From: a virus | DNA: 55,024 bases | IMG/VR virus record: IMGVR_UViG_3300032285_001218 | Location: 1-55,024 of that record | Strand: one strand, 5' to 3' | Shown: positions 6,636 to 14,173 of the stretch, piece after piece | Numbering within the stretch: the stretch's first letter is position 1 | How the letters are laid out: every line of letters begins with the position of its first letter | The notes under the pieces: generated by a model | The model's input: the letters and a program-made list of their open reading frames with translations, nothing else | Database searches by the model: none | Told to the model about the DNA's origin: nothing | Position numbers and translations under genes: made by a program

Positions 6636-7648
6636 CATATATTATTGTTGATACTGCTAATACATTTTTTCGTGCTAGACACGTTGTACAAGGTGCGGCC
6701 GATATTAAACTTGGCATGGCATTTCATATTACATTTAACAGTATCAAGAAAGCATGGAAAGACTTTGGCGGTACTCATGTAGTATTCTGCCTCGAAGGTC
6801 GAAGCTGGCGTAAAGACTTTTATGCTCCGTATAAAGCAAATCGTACCGCAGTACGTGCCGCACATACTCAGAAAGAAGCAGAAGAAGAAAAGATTTTCTG
6901 GGAAGCATTTGACGAGTTTAAAAACTTTGTTAGTGAAAAGACTAACTGCACAGTAATGCAACACCCTAAACTAGAAGCAGATGATCTCATTGCCGGTTGG
7001 GTGCAAGCACATCCAAATGACAAACATGTTATCATTTCGACAGATGGCGATTTCGCACAATTAATTACACATAATGTGAGCCAATATAATGGTGTAGGTG
7101 ATTTGCATATTACACATGAAGGTACATTTGATGCGAAAGGTAAACCTGTTAAAGACAAAAAGACAGGCGAGCCAAAAGCCGCACAAGATCCCGAATGGAT
7201 GCTATTTGAAAAATGTATGCGTGGCGACACAAGCGATAATGTCTTTAGTGCTTTCCCCGGTGTACGTACTAAAGGTAGTAAAAACAAAGTTGGACTTACT
7301 GAAGCATTCGAAGACCGTAAAAGTCGCGGATATAATTGGAACAATCTCATGTTGCAACGTTGGGTTGACCATAATGGTGAAGAACATCGTGTATTAGAAG
7401 ATTATCAACGTAATGTACAGCTATGTGACTTAACAGCACAACCTGACGAAATCAAGGGATATATACGTGAAACAATTGCAACTCATGCAGTACCAAAAAC
7501 AGTTGATCAAGTTGGTATACGTATGTTAAAATTCTGTAATAGTTACGACATGAAAAAAATTGCCGATAACATACAATCATATGCAGAGCCGTTTCAGGCA
7601 AAATACCCGCTTACAAAGGCAGCAGAAAATTTATTTGAGGAAAAATAA
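6632..7648 (+). CDS. 5'-3' exonuclease / RNase H of the FEN family (T4 Rnh-like)
   Basis: 338 residues, close to T4 RNase H (305). The FEN/PIN nuclease acidic residues are in order: Asp7 in IIVDTAN, EADD at 115-118, STDGDF at 136-141 and GDTSDN at 198-203, followed by an FPGVRTKGSKNK helix-hairpin-helix-like segment. KDFYAPYKANR (61-71) fits the helical arch. The T4 enzyme removes RNA primers and flap ends during lagging-strand synthesis; the same role is inferred. The frame overlaps the neighbour upstream by four bases and its stop shares a base with the next start. Confidence 0.88.
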   Translation: MTYIIVDTANTFFRARHVVQGAADIKLGMAFHITFNSIKKAWKDFGGTHVVFCLEGRSWRKDFYAPYKANRTAVRAAHTQKEAEEEKIFWEAFDEFKNFVSEKTNCTVMQHPKLEADDLIAGWVQAHPNDKHVIISTDGDFAQLITHNVSQYNGVGDLHITHEGTFDAKGKPVKDKKTGEPKAAQDPEWMLFEKCMRGDTSDNVFSAFPGVRTKGSKNKVGLTEAFEDRKSRGYNWNNLMLQRWVDHNGEEHRVLEDYQRNVQLCDLTAQPDEIKGYIRETIATHAVPKTVDQVGIRMLKFCNSYDMKKIADNIQSYAEPFQAKYPLTKAAENLFEEK

Positions 7649-8154
7649 TGCCTGTATATCTAATCAAACCTTTAGAAAAGAAAAGCATTGTCTGGCATGT
7701 AGAAATGTACCGTCATAACAAAGACGGTAGCATAAGCTGGTTTAATCTCGACGAAACTTATCGTTGGGGGCAAGGCTTTATCGAAGAAGATATGGACTGT
7801 AACTTGCCGTATGAAGATAGCGAAGTTGCCTATTGTAAGCCAGACGGCGGTTGGGGTTGCGAGTTTGATGATAGCATTAATATCGAAATAGAATACAGTG
7901 ATGACATTACTGAAGAAGAACAGGCGGCTATTCGCGAAGCATACTATGAAGGCGGAGCAGGTTGGCTATTTGATGGCGAACATGATTGGCAGGAAGAAGA
8001 TACTTCTGTTCTTGTATACGCACCATTCCAAGTTAGCCTTTGTGATGACGACGGATCAGTTATTGAAGAAAACGTAAAATTAGAAAAACGTCCTACCAGT
8101 GCAGAAATTAAAGCATCTATGGCACAATGGCCATTTGATACAAAGGAAAAATAA
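7648..8154 (+). CDS. Acidic hypothetical protein
   Basis: 168 residues, strongly acidic (long Asp/Glu runs such as YEDSEVAY, DDITEEEQ, DGEHDWQEED) with several Trp. There is no membrane segment. Acidic composition could reflect DNA mimicry or simply a folded acidic domain; neither can be shown here. The ATG overlaps the exonuclease stop by one base, and the next gene also starts at its stop, so it belongs to the same transcript. Confidence 0.6.
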   Translation: MPVYLIKPLEKKSIVWHVEMYRHNKDGSISWFNLDETYRWGQGFIEEDMDCNLPYEDSEVAYCKPDGGWGCEFDDSINIEIEYSDDITEEEQAAIREAYYEGGAGWLFDGEHDWQEEDTSVLVYAPFQVSLCDDDGSVIEENVKLEKRPTSAEIKASMAQWPFDTKEK

Positions 8155-8636
8155 TGACAGAGATACACGCGAAACCAATCGTAGATGGGAAATTTTGGAT
8201 TGTCGAACAAGACGGCACTAAGATTGCTACACTACATAAGAAAGAAAACAATAAGTTTATACTATCAAGTACCAACGGCGAAGTTATGTTCAACAAAAAA
8301 GAAGACTTGACCAAACAATTTGGCAAAGACTTCTTTTTGAAAAATACTAAAGTTAAAGTTACTTCAGCGGAAGAAGTATACGAGTGTCACGGATATCCAA
8401 CACTATGCTCTCCTTATAATAGTATGTATGATGTTAGACGTAAGTTACCATTGTTTACCAAAAGTGAACAAAGCAAAAGTCTGTATTGTGCAGGCTACTA
8501 TGTTATTAAGTTTAATAAAGGTTGGGTTAAAAGCTTCTGTCCAAAAGCTATTACAATTGAACGATACCCTTACAAAGGCCCGTTTAAAGATAAATTTGAA
8601 ATGAAGGCAATACTTACAAATGCAAAATCCGATTAA
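8154..8636 (+). CDS. Hypothetical protein
   Basis: 160 residues. The N-terminal 50 form a small beta-rich unit (GKFWIVEQDGTKIATLHKK, FILSSTNGEVMF). The middle has ECHGYPTLCSP and the C-terminal part YCAGYYVIKF...FCPK, so four or five Cys could bind metal or form a redox site. Basic overall. It is a recognisable kind of T4-like phage unknown without an assigned role. Ends 17 bases inside the next gene. Confidence 0.6.
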   Translation: MTEIHAKPIVDGKFWIVEQDGTKIATLHKKENNKFILSSTNGEVMFNKKEDLTKQFGKDFFLKNTKVKVTSAEEVYECHGYPTLCSPYNSMYDVRRKLPLFTKSEQSKSLYCAGYYVIKFNKGWVKSFCPKAITIERYPYKGPFKDKFEMKAILTNAKSD

Positions 8637-8868
8637 TACAAGCCCTATTGCACAGTTTACCCAAGCAGTAAGAGCAGCCGAGTTAGGTCAACAAAAAGAA
8701 GTTAAGTTGTCTATCCAACAAGCACGATTGTTAAGTTTAACACTAACAGAAGTGTTAGACAAGTTAAATCGTGATTTAGAAACAGTTTATAATGCGGTTA
8801 AAAGTAATTCTGCTACAGAAGTTATAAGTGTGCAAATGGACGGCGGTGGGTTTAACGACCCCAAATAA
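8620..8868 (+). CDS. Small hypothetical helical protein
   Basis: 82 residues starting at ATG 8620 inside the end of the upstream gene. Mostly helical with Leu/Gln-rich stretch (SIQQARLLSLTLTEVLDKL) and a flexible Gly/Asp end (MDGGGFNDP). No cysteine, no membrane segment. Function unknown; probably the last gene of the folE transcript. Confidence 0.55.
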   Translation: MQNPINTSPIAQFTQAVRAAELGQQKEVKLSIQQARLLSLTLTEVLDKLNRDLETVYNAVKSNSATEVISVQMDGGGFNDPK

Positions 8869-8869
8869 G

Positions 8870-8877
8870 GATAAATA
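8870..8877 (+). promoter_or_regulatory. Possible late-type promoter box
   Basis: GATAAATA differs from the T4 late box TATAAATA at one position and lies 29 bases ahead of the ATG at 8907, with no clear sigma70 -35 box upstream. It is the only plus-strand candidate of this type with suitable spacing. The match is short, so this is tentative. Confidence 0.3.
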
Positions 8878-8905
8878 TATGCGTATATTATTAGGATACG
8901 CATAT
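8877..8905 (+). promoter_or_regulatory. 10-bp perfect hairpin directly before a start codon
   Basis: ATATGCGTAT (8877-8886) pairs perfectly with ATACGCATAT (8896-8905), leaving a nine-base loop ATTATTAGG. The only Shine-Dalgarno-like AGG (8893-8895) is in the loop and the ATG at 8907 begins two bases after the stem. There is no U-run, so it is more likely a translational control element for 8907-9191, or an operator for a dimeric protein, than a terminator. Confidence 0.6.
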
Positions 8906-8906
8906 T

Positions 8907-9191
8907 ATGAGCAGACCAAAACCCAAAGTACTGTTAGAGTACACTAATAAAAAAACCTATAAAGCCGAGCAAGTTTTAGAGGCAGAAGCCATTTGGGCAG
9001 TTTTTTATAAAAGCGAGCCTTTCAATCTAAAATCGTTTAATAGTCTTACTAGCTATCCTGGCCCAAAATACAAAAAAGTTTCTTTTAGCAATCCTGGACA
9101 TGCACGTAATCTTGCTAAAAAATTGAATCTAACATTTGGAACAGAAGATTTCCAAGTTGTCAAACTAACAAGTGGCACTATTGTTAAATGA
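8907..9191 (+). CDS. Small basic hypothetical protein
   Basis: 94 residues, Lys-rich and basic (MSRPKPKVLLEYTNKKTYKAEQ). A likely alpha/beta fold with a strand IWAVFYK, a middle segment YPGPKYKKVSFSNPGHARNLAKKLN and a C-terminal strand FQVVKL. It may bind nucleic acid given its charge, but no motif is diagnostic. The start codon lies just behind a perfect hairpin. The stop overlaps the next ATG by four bases. Confidence 0.55.
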   Translation: MSRPKPKVLLEYTNKKTYKAEQVLEAEAIWAVFYKSEPFNLKSFNSLTSYPGPKYKKVSFSNPGHARNLAKKLNLTFGTEDFQVVKLTSGTIVK

Positions 9192-9577
9192 TAACAAGAA
9201 CTGCATTGACCAAAATATTTTTACAACAATGGGGTAAAAGTACAGACGATGCTAATATAAACTTGTATAGCCACAAATGGTGGCAATCTAATCGTGTTAA
9301 TAAACCAAATGCATTCCGTTTAAGCGACGAAGGATATGAATTTTTGGTTAAAGAATTGGAACTTAAAGAGTACGAAATCCCATTTACCGAACCAATTGAA
9401 TTGAGTCCACAAACGATTATATTTTTGGAAAGGTATGTTGATTGTCCGTACTATCTTACCAATCAAAGTATAACTGTTTTTGCCGAGAAAAAAGGCTTTG
9501 AATTGATGTTGTTTTCAGACGACATCAGAAAATTTGGTTTGGTTAAGGCCATGAGCGAACGCCAAAAAGAATTATAA
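9188..9577 (+). CDS. Hypothetical protein
   Basis: 129 residues starting at an ATGA overlap. It contains SHKWWQSNRVNKPNAFRLSDEGYEFL, which resembles a winged-helix-like arrangement (helix, then LSDEG-Y helix), and later ELSPQTIIFLERYVDCPYYL. Proteins of this pattern are common unknowns in T4-like phages. Regulatory function is possible but unproven. It is the last gene before the promoter at 9616. Confidence 0.6.
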   Translation: MITRTALTKIFLQQWGKSTDDANINLYSHKWWQSNRVNKPNAFRLSDEGYEFLVKELELKEYEIPFTEPIELSPQTIIFLERYVDCPYYLTNQSITVFAEKKGFELMLFSDDIRKFGLVKAMSERQKEL

Positions 9578-9615
9578 ATTTTGGTTAGTTTGATAAAAAC
9601 TTCTTAAAAAAACAC

Positions 9616-9644
9616 TTGACTCTTCTCCTACTCTGCTGTATAAT
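9616..9644 (+). promoter_or_regulatory. Sigma70-type promoter for MoxR ATPase gene
   Basis: TTGACT (9616-9621), 17-bp spacer, TATAAT (9639-9644), then ACAT and ACATAG (9649-9654). Near-consensus. The leader to the ATG at 9699 is about 45-50 bases, longer than at the folE promoter, with AGGAAA upstream of the start. Confidence 0.85.
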
Positions 9645-9698
9645 ACATACATAGACAGCGTTAGTTCAACAACACTTTTTTATTAAGATAGGAAATAT

Positions 9699-10790
9699 AT
9701 GAGCGAGATCATTAGCCGTACAGTTGGCCCAAAAAATGCTAAAAAGTCTTTGCGTAAGGCTTTTAAAAATCAGCGTCCAATCTTTATCTGGGGACCCCCA
9801 GGAATTGGTAAGTCTGATATTATTAAACAATTGGGCGAGGAACTTGACGCTCACGTTATCGATGTACGTTTGAGCCTGTGGGAACCTACTGACATTAAAG
9901 GTATTCCTTACTTTGATTCTAATGTCAATAAAATGGTTTGGGCACCTCCTAGCGAATTGCCTGATGAAGAATTTGCTAAACAGCACAAGAAGATTGTACT
10001 GTTCTTGGACGAAATGAACAGTGCCGCACCTAGTGTACAGGCAGCGGCTTATCAGCTAATTTTGAATCGTCGTGTTGGCACTTATAAACTGCCAGAAAAC
10101 GTTGTAATGGTTGCGGCCGGTAACCGTGAAACTGACAAAGGTGTTACATTCCGTATGCCTGCTCCGTTGGCTAACCGTTTTGTTCACTTGGAAATGACTG
10201 TTGAGTGGGATGATTACTTCGAGTGGGCCGCTGAAAATAAGGTCCATAAGGATGTAGTTGGTTTCTTGAGTTTCTCTAAAAAGGATTTGTACGACTTTGA
10301 TCCAAAGTCTAGCTCACGTGCTTTTGCTACTCCACGTAGCTGGTCTTTTGTTTCTGAACTGTTGCACGACGATGATTGCGATAACGACACACTGACTGAT
10401 TTGGTTAGCGGGTCTGTCGGTGAAGGGCTTGCTCTTAAGTTCATGGCACACCGTAAACACTCTAGTAAAATGCCTAACCCTACAGACATTTTGAATGGCA
10501 AAGTTAAGAAAATGGAGTCAAAAGAAATTTCGGCTATGTATTCTTTGACTGTGTCTTTGTGCTACGAATTGAAAGATTCTTGCGATAAAAAGGCCAAGAA
10601 TTGGAACGAACAAGTTAACAACTTCTTCCAATTTATTATGGATAACTTTGAAACAGAATTGGTTATCATGGGTACTAAATTGGCATTGAGCACCTACAAA
10701 TTGCCATTGGATCCAGACGAGATTGAGTGTTTTGACAAGTTCCATGCTAAATTTGGCAAGTACATTGCGGCGGCAACTGACAAGAACTAA
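9699..10790 (+). CDS. MoxR-type AAA+ ATPase
   Basis: 363 residues. Walker A GPPGIGKS at 32-39, Walker B IVLFLDE at 99-105, sensor-1 Asn142 in AAGNRETDKG and an arginine-finger candidate in PLANRF (Arg160). Proteins of the MoxR group act with a von Willebrand factor A partner to insert metals or remodel protein complexes. Here the next gene encodes such a partner, so a two-component chaperone-like machine is inferred. It has its own strong promoter, and the two genes are separately promoted. Cytoplasmic; no membrane segment. Target unknown. Sequence GAT/GCT codon use is similar to the rest of the region, giving no sign of recent import. Confidence 0.88.
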   Translation: MSEIISRTVGPKNAKKSLRKAFKNQRPIFIWGPPGIGKSDIIKQLGEELDAHVIDVRLSLWEPTDIKGIPYFDSNVNKMVWAPPSELPDEEFAKQHKKIVLFLDEMNSAAPSVQAAAYQLILNRRVGTYKLPENVVMVAAGNRETDKGVTFRMPAPLANRFVHLEMTVEWDDYFEWAAENKVHKDVVGFLSFSKKDLYDFDPKSSSRAFATPRSWSFVSELLHDDDCDNDTLTDLVSGSVGEGLALKFMAHRKHSSKMPNPTDILNGKVKKMESKEISAMYSLTVSLCYELKDSCDKKAKNWNEQVNNFFQFIMDNFETELVIMGTKLALSTYKLPLDPDEIECFDKFHAKFGKYIAAATDKN

Positions 10791-10806
10791 TTTGGTTTAG
10801 CACTAT

Positions 10807-10835
10807 TTGACACCTCCTTCGGGAGGTGTTATACT
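10807..10835 (+). promoter_or_regulatory. Sigma70-type promoter with palindromic spacer
   Basis: TTGACA (10807-10812), 17-bp spacer, TATACT (10830-10835), then ATAT and ACATAG (10840-10845). The ribosome site CAGGAGC lies at 10854-10860 and the ATG at 10865. The spacer is almost entirely the hairpin described in the next entry. Confidence 0.8.
10810..10829 (+). terminator. 8-bp hairpin with TTCG loop inside the promoter spacer
   Basis: ACACCTCC (10810-10817), loop TTCG (10818-10821), GGAGGTGT (10822-10829): a perfect stem capped by the stable UUCG tetraloop. It lies 20 bases after the stop of the ATPase gene. It is followed by TTATACTAT, not a strong U-run, so it may be a weak terminator for the upstream gene that doubles as promoter spacer. 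Confidence 0.55.
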
Positions 10836-10864
10836 ATATACATAGTAAACATTCAGGAGCAAAT

Positions 10865-12052
10865 ATGTCACACGTAGATCCAATTATTGACAAAATTATC
10901 GTAGCCCGTGTGGGTCTACTACTTCGCCATCCATTCTTTGGCAATATGGCGACACGCCTAAAAATTGAAGAAGGATCAGAGTGGATGGGTACTGCCGCTA
11001 CAGACGGACGCACCATTTATTTCAATCGCAAGTTTTTTGAACCACTCACAGTTAAACAAGTAGAGTTTGTTATTGCACACGAAATTCTTCACAATGTATT
11101 TGATCACATGGGTCGACGTGAAGGTCGTAACGCACGTATTTTTAACATTGCCGCTGACTATTGTGTAAACGGCCAATTAGTTCGTGACCGTATTGGTGAA
11201 CATAATATCGAAGGTATTAAAATCTTCCATGATCCAAAATACTACGGCATGGGTGCAGAAGAAATCTATGATAAGATTTTTGACGAAATGGACGAGCAAG
11301 AATTAGATGCACTTGGCCAATTGCTCGACGATCATATTGACTGGGGTGACAAGGATGCAAATGGTAACAAGCCTAGTTATTCAAAAGAAGAACTGAAACA
11401 AATTCGAGACGAGATCCGCGAAGCAACAATGCAAGCGGCCCAGGCAGCGGGTGCGGGAAATGTTCCGGCTAGTGTACAACGCATGATCAAAGAGTTGACT
11501 GAGCCCAAAATGAACTGGCGTGAAATCCTTCGTCAGCAAATTCAAAGCACTATTAAATATGACTACTCTTTTATGCGTCCTAATCGTAAGGGCTGGCACA
11601 TGAGTGCAATACTGCCTGGATCTGCATACGAAGAAACCATCGATGTGTGTATTGCGATTGACATGTCAGGGTCTATCGGTGATGAGCAGGCTAAAGACTT
11701 CTTGTCAGAAATTAAAGGTATTATGCAAGAATACAAAGACTTTAAAATTAAAGTTTGGTGTTTTGATACTAAAGTCTACAACGAGCAAGACTTTGACGGT
11801 TACTCCATGGATGAGTTTGACAACTATGAAGTTATGGGCGGTGGCGGTACCGAGTTTGATGCAAACTGGGATTACATGAAGGAACATAATATCACTCCTA
11901 AAAAGTTTATTATGTTTACAGACGGTTACCCATACGGTTCATGGGGCGATGAAAACTACTGCGATACTGTATTCATTATACATGGTAATAACAGCATTGT
12001 TCCACCTTGGGGCGAGTTTGCCTATTACGACATGGCTACAGAAACAGCATGA
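10865..12052 (+). CDS. Metallopeptidase-like and VWA-like domain protein (DUF2201 type)
   Basis: 395 residues from ATG 10865, chosen because CAGGAGC precedes it and because the upstream in-frame start would lie within the promoter. The N-terminal domain has a zinc-peptidase motif, AHEILHNVFDH (HEILH 72-76). The C-terminal domain from about 258 is a VWA-like fold with an intact MIDAS: DMSGS at 266-270, Thr329 in GGGGTEFD and Asp353 in FTDGYP. This two-domain layout is known from MoxR-associated proteins. Together with the ATPase encoded just upstream it probably forms a remodelling pair. The middle (170-225) is charged and helical. Whether the peptidase domain is active is not known. Confidence 0.85.
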   Translation: MSHVDPIIDKIIVARVGLLLRHPFFGNMATRLKIEEGSEWMGTAATDGRTIYFNRKFFEPLTVKQVEFVIAHEILHNVFDHMGRREGRNARIFNIAADYCVNGQLVRDRIGEHNIEGIKIFHDPKYYGMGAEEIYDKIFDEMDEQELDALGQLLDDHIDWGDKDANGNKPSYSKEELKQIRDEIREATMQAAQAAGAGNVPASVQRMIKELTEPKMNWREILRQQIQSTIKYDYSFMRPNRKGWHMSAILPGSAYEETIDVCIAIDMSGSIGDEQAKDFLSEIKGIMQEYKDFKIKVWCFDTKVYNEQDFDGYSMDEFDNYEVMGGGGTEFDANWDYMKEHNITPKKFIMFTDGYPYGSWGDENYCDTVFIIHGNNSIVPPWGEFAYYDMATETA

Positions 12053-12336
12053 GTCTAAAGAACGGCAAGCCCAATCCCTTAAATTATTTTGATTTGCGGA
12101 GGGTTGAGTTTGCCTGTCCTCATTTCAAATACACTCATTTAGATAGATATAATCCTGCACTTTATAAAAATATCGACGACTGGATTAAAAAGAATCTAAA
12201 TAATCGTTATTACATAGGACAAGGTATTACAGTGGATCGTACAAATACAATCACACATAATACTAAAATAGGATTTGAAAGTGAAAAAGAACTCAGTTTC
12301 TTCACAATTGCCTGTCCACATTTACAGACGAGATAA
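12049..12336 (+). CDS. Hypothetical protein
   Basis: 95 residues beginning MSLKNGKPNPLNYFDL at an ATGA overlap with the VWA gene. The segment FACPHFKYTHLDRYN and the end TIACPHLQTR each contain CPH, so two Cys-Pro-His pairs could bind a metal. Middle part ...NNRYYIGQGITVDRTN... beta-rich. Unknown function; co-translation with the VWA gene suggests possible linkage to that module. Confidence 0.55.
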   Translation: MSLKNGKPNPLNYFDLRRVEFACPHFKYTHLDRYNPALYKNIDDWIKKNLNNRYYIGQGITVDRTNTITHNTKIGFESEKELSFFTIACPHLQTR

Positions 12337-12366
12337 ATTATATACGTACTTACTTAAGGAGACATC

Positions 12367-12594
12367 ATGACTGATACTGTACAAGATACTACCCAATCTC
12401 AAGAAACTGCAACTCAAGAGCCTTCAAACGAATTGAATATTAATGATCTAAATGCAATGAAAGTTATTATTGATATTGCCAGTTCACGTGGTGCTTTTAA
12501 GCCTAATGAAATGGTGGCAGTTGGACAAACTTATACCAAGCTGACTTCATTCCTAGATCAGGTTGCCAAGCAAGCTGAAGGGGCAAAGAAATAA
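12367..12594 (+). CDS. Small hypothetical protein
   Basis: 75 residues with a good ribosome site (AAGGAG at 12356-12361). The first 25 residues are Thr/Gln/Glu-rich and likely disordered; residues 26-70 form helices (LNAMKVIIDIASSRGAF, YTKLTSFLDQVAKQ). This arrangement is a recurring small protein in T4-like phages of aquatic bacteria, without known function. No clear promoter lies in the 30 bases upstream. Confidence 0.65.
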   Translation: MTDTVQDTTQSQETATQEPSNELNINDLNAMKVIIDIASSRGAFKPNEMVAVGQTYTKLTSFLDQVAKQAEGAKK

Positions 12595-13190
12595 TGAGTG
12601 AATTAAAACATGTTGGTAGAGTAAAATCTACTAATAAAAAATGCCTAGTAGCATATCGCACACTACCGGGCGATGCATACTATTGTCTGATTGTTCCAAC
12701 TGAAAATTTGCCCGATGCATATCATGATGCATTGATCAACTTGGTGGAAAGCCATGCTGGTCAAGATGCGTACGAATTTGCAGAAGCAATGGACCGTACA
12801 CAATTTCCAGACGGAAGTCGTATGTTGCCGGCACTACATGCAAGCGGTCGTTTAATTAAAATATCAACCGATGCTGTTGAAATGACACCAACATTGTCAC
12901 AGAGTATTACATTGTCTGAACTAAATCAAATTATTGCAGAACAGCGTGGTGTTCCAATCGACGAGCTGTCTGTTCAACCAAGTTTAGCAGAAGGTAAACG
13001 TACACGAGATTTAGGCGAACCAGTTGCGGCAGAAGAAGTTAAAACTGCAACAGCACCAGTTACTGCTACAATTGAATTAACTCCAGAAGCACAAGCAAAA
13101 GAGTATCGATCCAAAGCAGATAAATTGGCAAAAGAAGCAGCCGCATTTAGACGTATGGCTGAAGAACTAGCACCTACAAAGAAAAAATGA
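12594..13190 (+). CDS. Hypothetical protein
   Basis: 198 residues, start codon sharing a base with the previous stop. Residues 1-100 are a compact alpha/beta domain (CLVAYRTLPGDAYYCLIV, DALINLVESHAGQDAYEFAEAM), 100-140 a linker, and 140-198 an Ala/Glu/Lys-rich helix (EAQAKEYRSKADKLAKEAAAF). The conserved-looking N-terminal pattern resembles a small phage structural or regulatory factor seen in other T4-like genomes; no function can be assigned. Confidence 0.6.
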   Translation: MSELKHVGRVKSTNKKCLVAYRTLPGDAYYCLIVPTENLPDAYHDALINLVESHAGQDAYEFAEAMDRTQFPDGSRMLPALHASGRLIKISTDAVEMTPTLSQSITLSELNQIIAEQRGVPIDELSVQPSLAEGKRTRDLGEPVAAEEVKTATAPVTATIELTPEAQAKEYRSKADKLAKEAAAFRRMAEELAPTKKK

Positions 13191-13507
13191 CGTCCCAGGG
13201 AAGAATTCTTCCCAAGGATGTCGTTGACCATTGGCCTGAAGTATTCGGTGATATAAAACTTAATGTACTACCAATAAGTTATTTAAATGCAGTACTTGTC
13301 AATTTTAAAGATGGGAAAACTTGGGAAATCCGTGTGACTCCGCAAACCAGAAAAGCTGGTTGGGAATCTTTTGAAAAATCTCTATCTGAGTTGGTAAAGA
13401 ACTACGAGGATAGGATTGACAATGTTGATTTTAAACTAGATACTGAAAAAGTTAAAAGAGATATTAAAAAATCTACCGATAAATTCTTAAAAAAGAAGAA
13501 GTTATAA
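13187..13507 (+). CDS. Basic hypothetical protein
   Basis: 106 residues, overlapping the upstream stop by four bases. An alpha/beta N-terminus (LNAVLVNFKDGKTWEIRVTP) leads to a highly basic C-terminal helix ending KFLKKKKL, compatible with nucleic-acid or membrane contact. Function is not recognised. It ends three bases before the thyX start. Confidence 0.55.
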   Translation: MTSQGRILPKDVVDHWPEVFGDIKLNVLPISYLNAVLVNFKDGKTWEIRVTPQTRKAGWESFEKSLSELVKNYEDRIDNVDFKLDTEKVKRDIKKSTDKFLKKKKL

Positions 13508-13510
13508 ATA

Positions 13511-14173
13511 ATGAATGTTCAGCTATTATCCTATTCACAGCCAACCGCAGAATTTGCAAATCTTGGAATCACGGATGCGCAAGAACTCATTGCGTATTGC
13601 GCCCGTGTGTCCAATCCAAGCAATCAATTCAACACAGAAACATCTGAAAAACTCATCAGATACTTGGTCAAACACCAGCACTGGAGCCCACTTGAAATGG
13701 TCAGTGCCTGTATTGAAATCACCACCACCCGAGATATTGCACGACAAATCTTGCGACACAGAAGCTTCAGCTTTCAAGAGTTCAGTCAACGATATGCTGA
13801 CCCAACTAAAGACCTTAACTTTGTTACAAGAGAAGCAAGACTTCAAGATCCAAAAAACAGACAGAACAGCGTCGAAGTGGATGATACAATGTTACAAAAC
13901 AATTGGTACAGAGCTCAACAACGAGTCATCTACGCAGCCAAGCGGGAATACGAATGGGCTATCGCTAATGGCATAGCAAAAGAGCAGGCTCGTGCTGTAT
14001 TGCCTGAAGGTCTTATCGAAAGTAGAATTTACATGAATGGTACACTACGTTCATGGATTCATTTTATTGAATTACGTAGTGCTAATGGTACTCAGAAAGA
14101 ACACCAAGAAGTAGCAATTGCTTGTGCTAAAGTAATTGCCACTGTATTTCCAATGGCAGCTAATCTTACTTAA
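13511..14173 (+). CDS. thyX: Flavin-dependent thymidylate synthase
   Basis: 220 residues. It has the ThyX signature RHRxxSxxxxSxRY at residues 82-95 (RHRSFSFQEFSQRY) and the downstream RAVLPEGL (161-168), where substrate-binding Arg lies. ThyX makes dTMP from dUMP using methylenetetrahydrofolate, NADPH and FAD, and phages use it to supply thymidine for DNA synthesis. Its length is normal for the family. It is the last plus-strand gene here; it converges with the glycosyltransferase-like gene and their coding regions overlap by eight bases, so no terminator fits between them. Confidence 0.95.
   Translation: MNVQLLSYSQPTAEFANLGITDAQELIAYCARVSNPSNQFNTETSEKLIRYLVKHQHWSPLEMVSACIEITTTRDIARQILRHRSFSFQEFSQRYADPTKDLNFVTREARLQDPKNRQNSVEVDDTMLQNNWYRAQQRVIYAAKREYEWAIANGIAKEQARAVLPEGLIESRIYMNGTLRSWIHFIELRSANGTQKEHQEVAIACAKVIATVFPMAANLT

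Noticed and set aside
13503-13510. Exact T4 late consensus TATAAATA on the plus strand
   Set aside because: It consists of the end and stop codon of the preceding gene and lies immediately before the thyX ATG, leaving no leader or ribosome site; thyX is otherwise in an early-type run.
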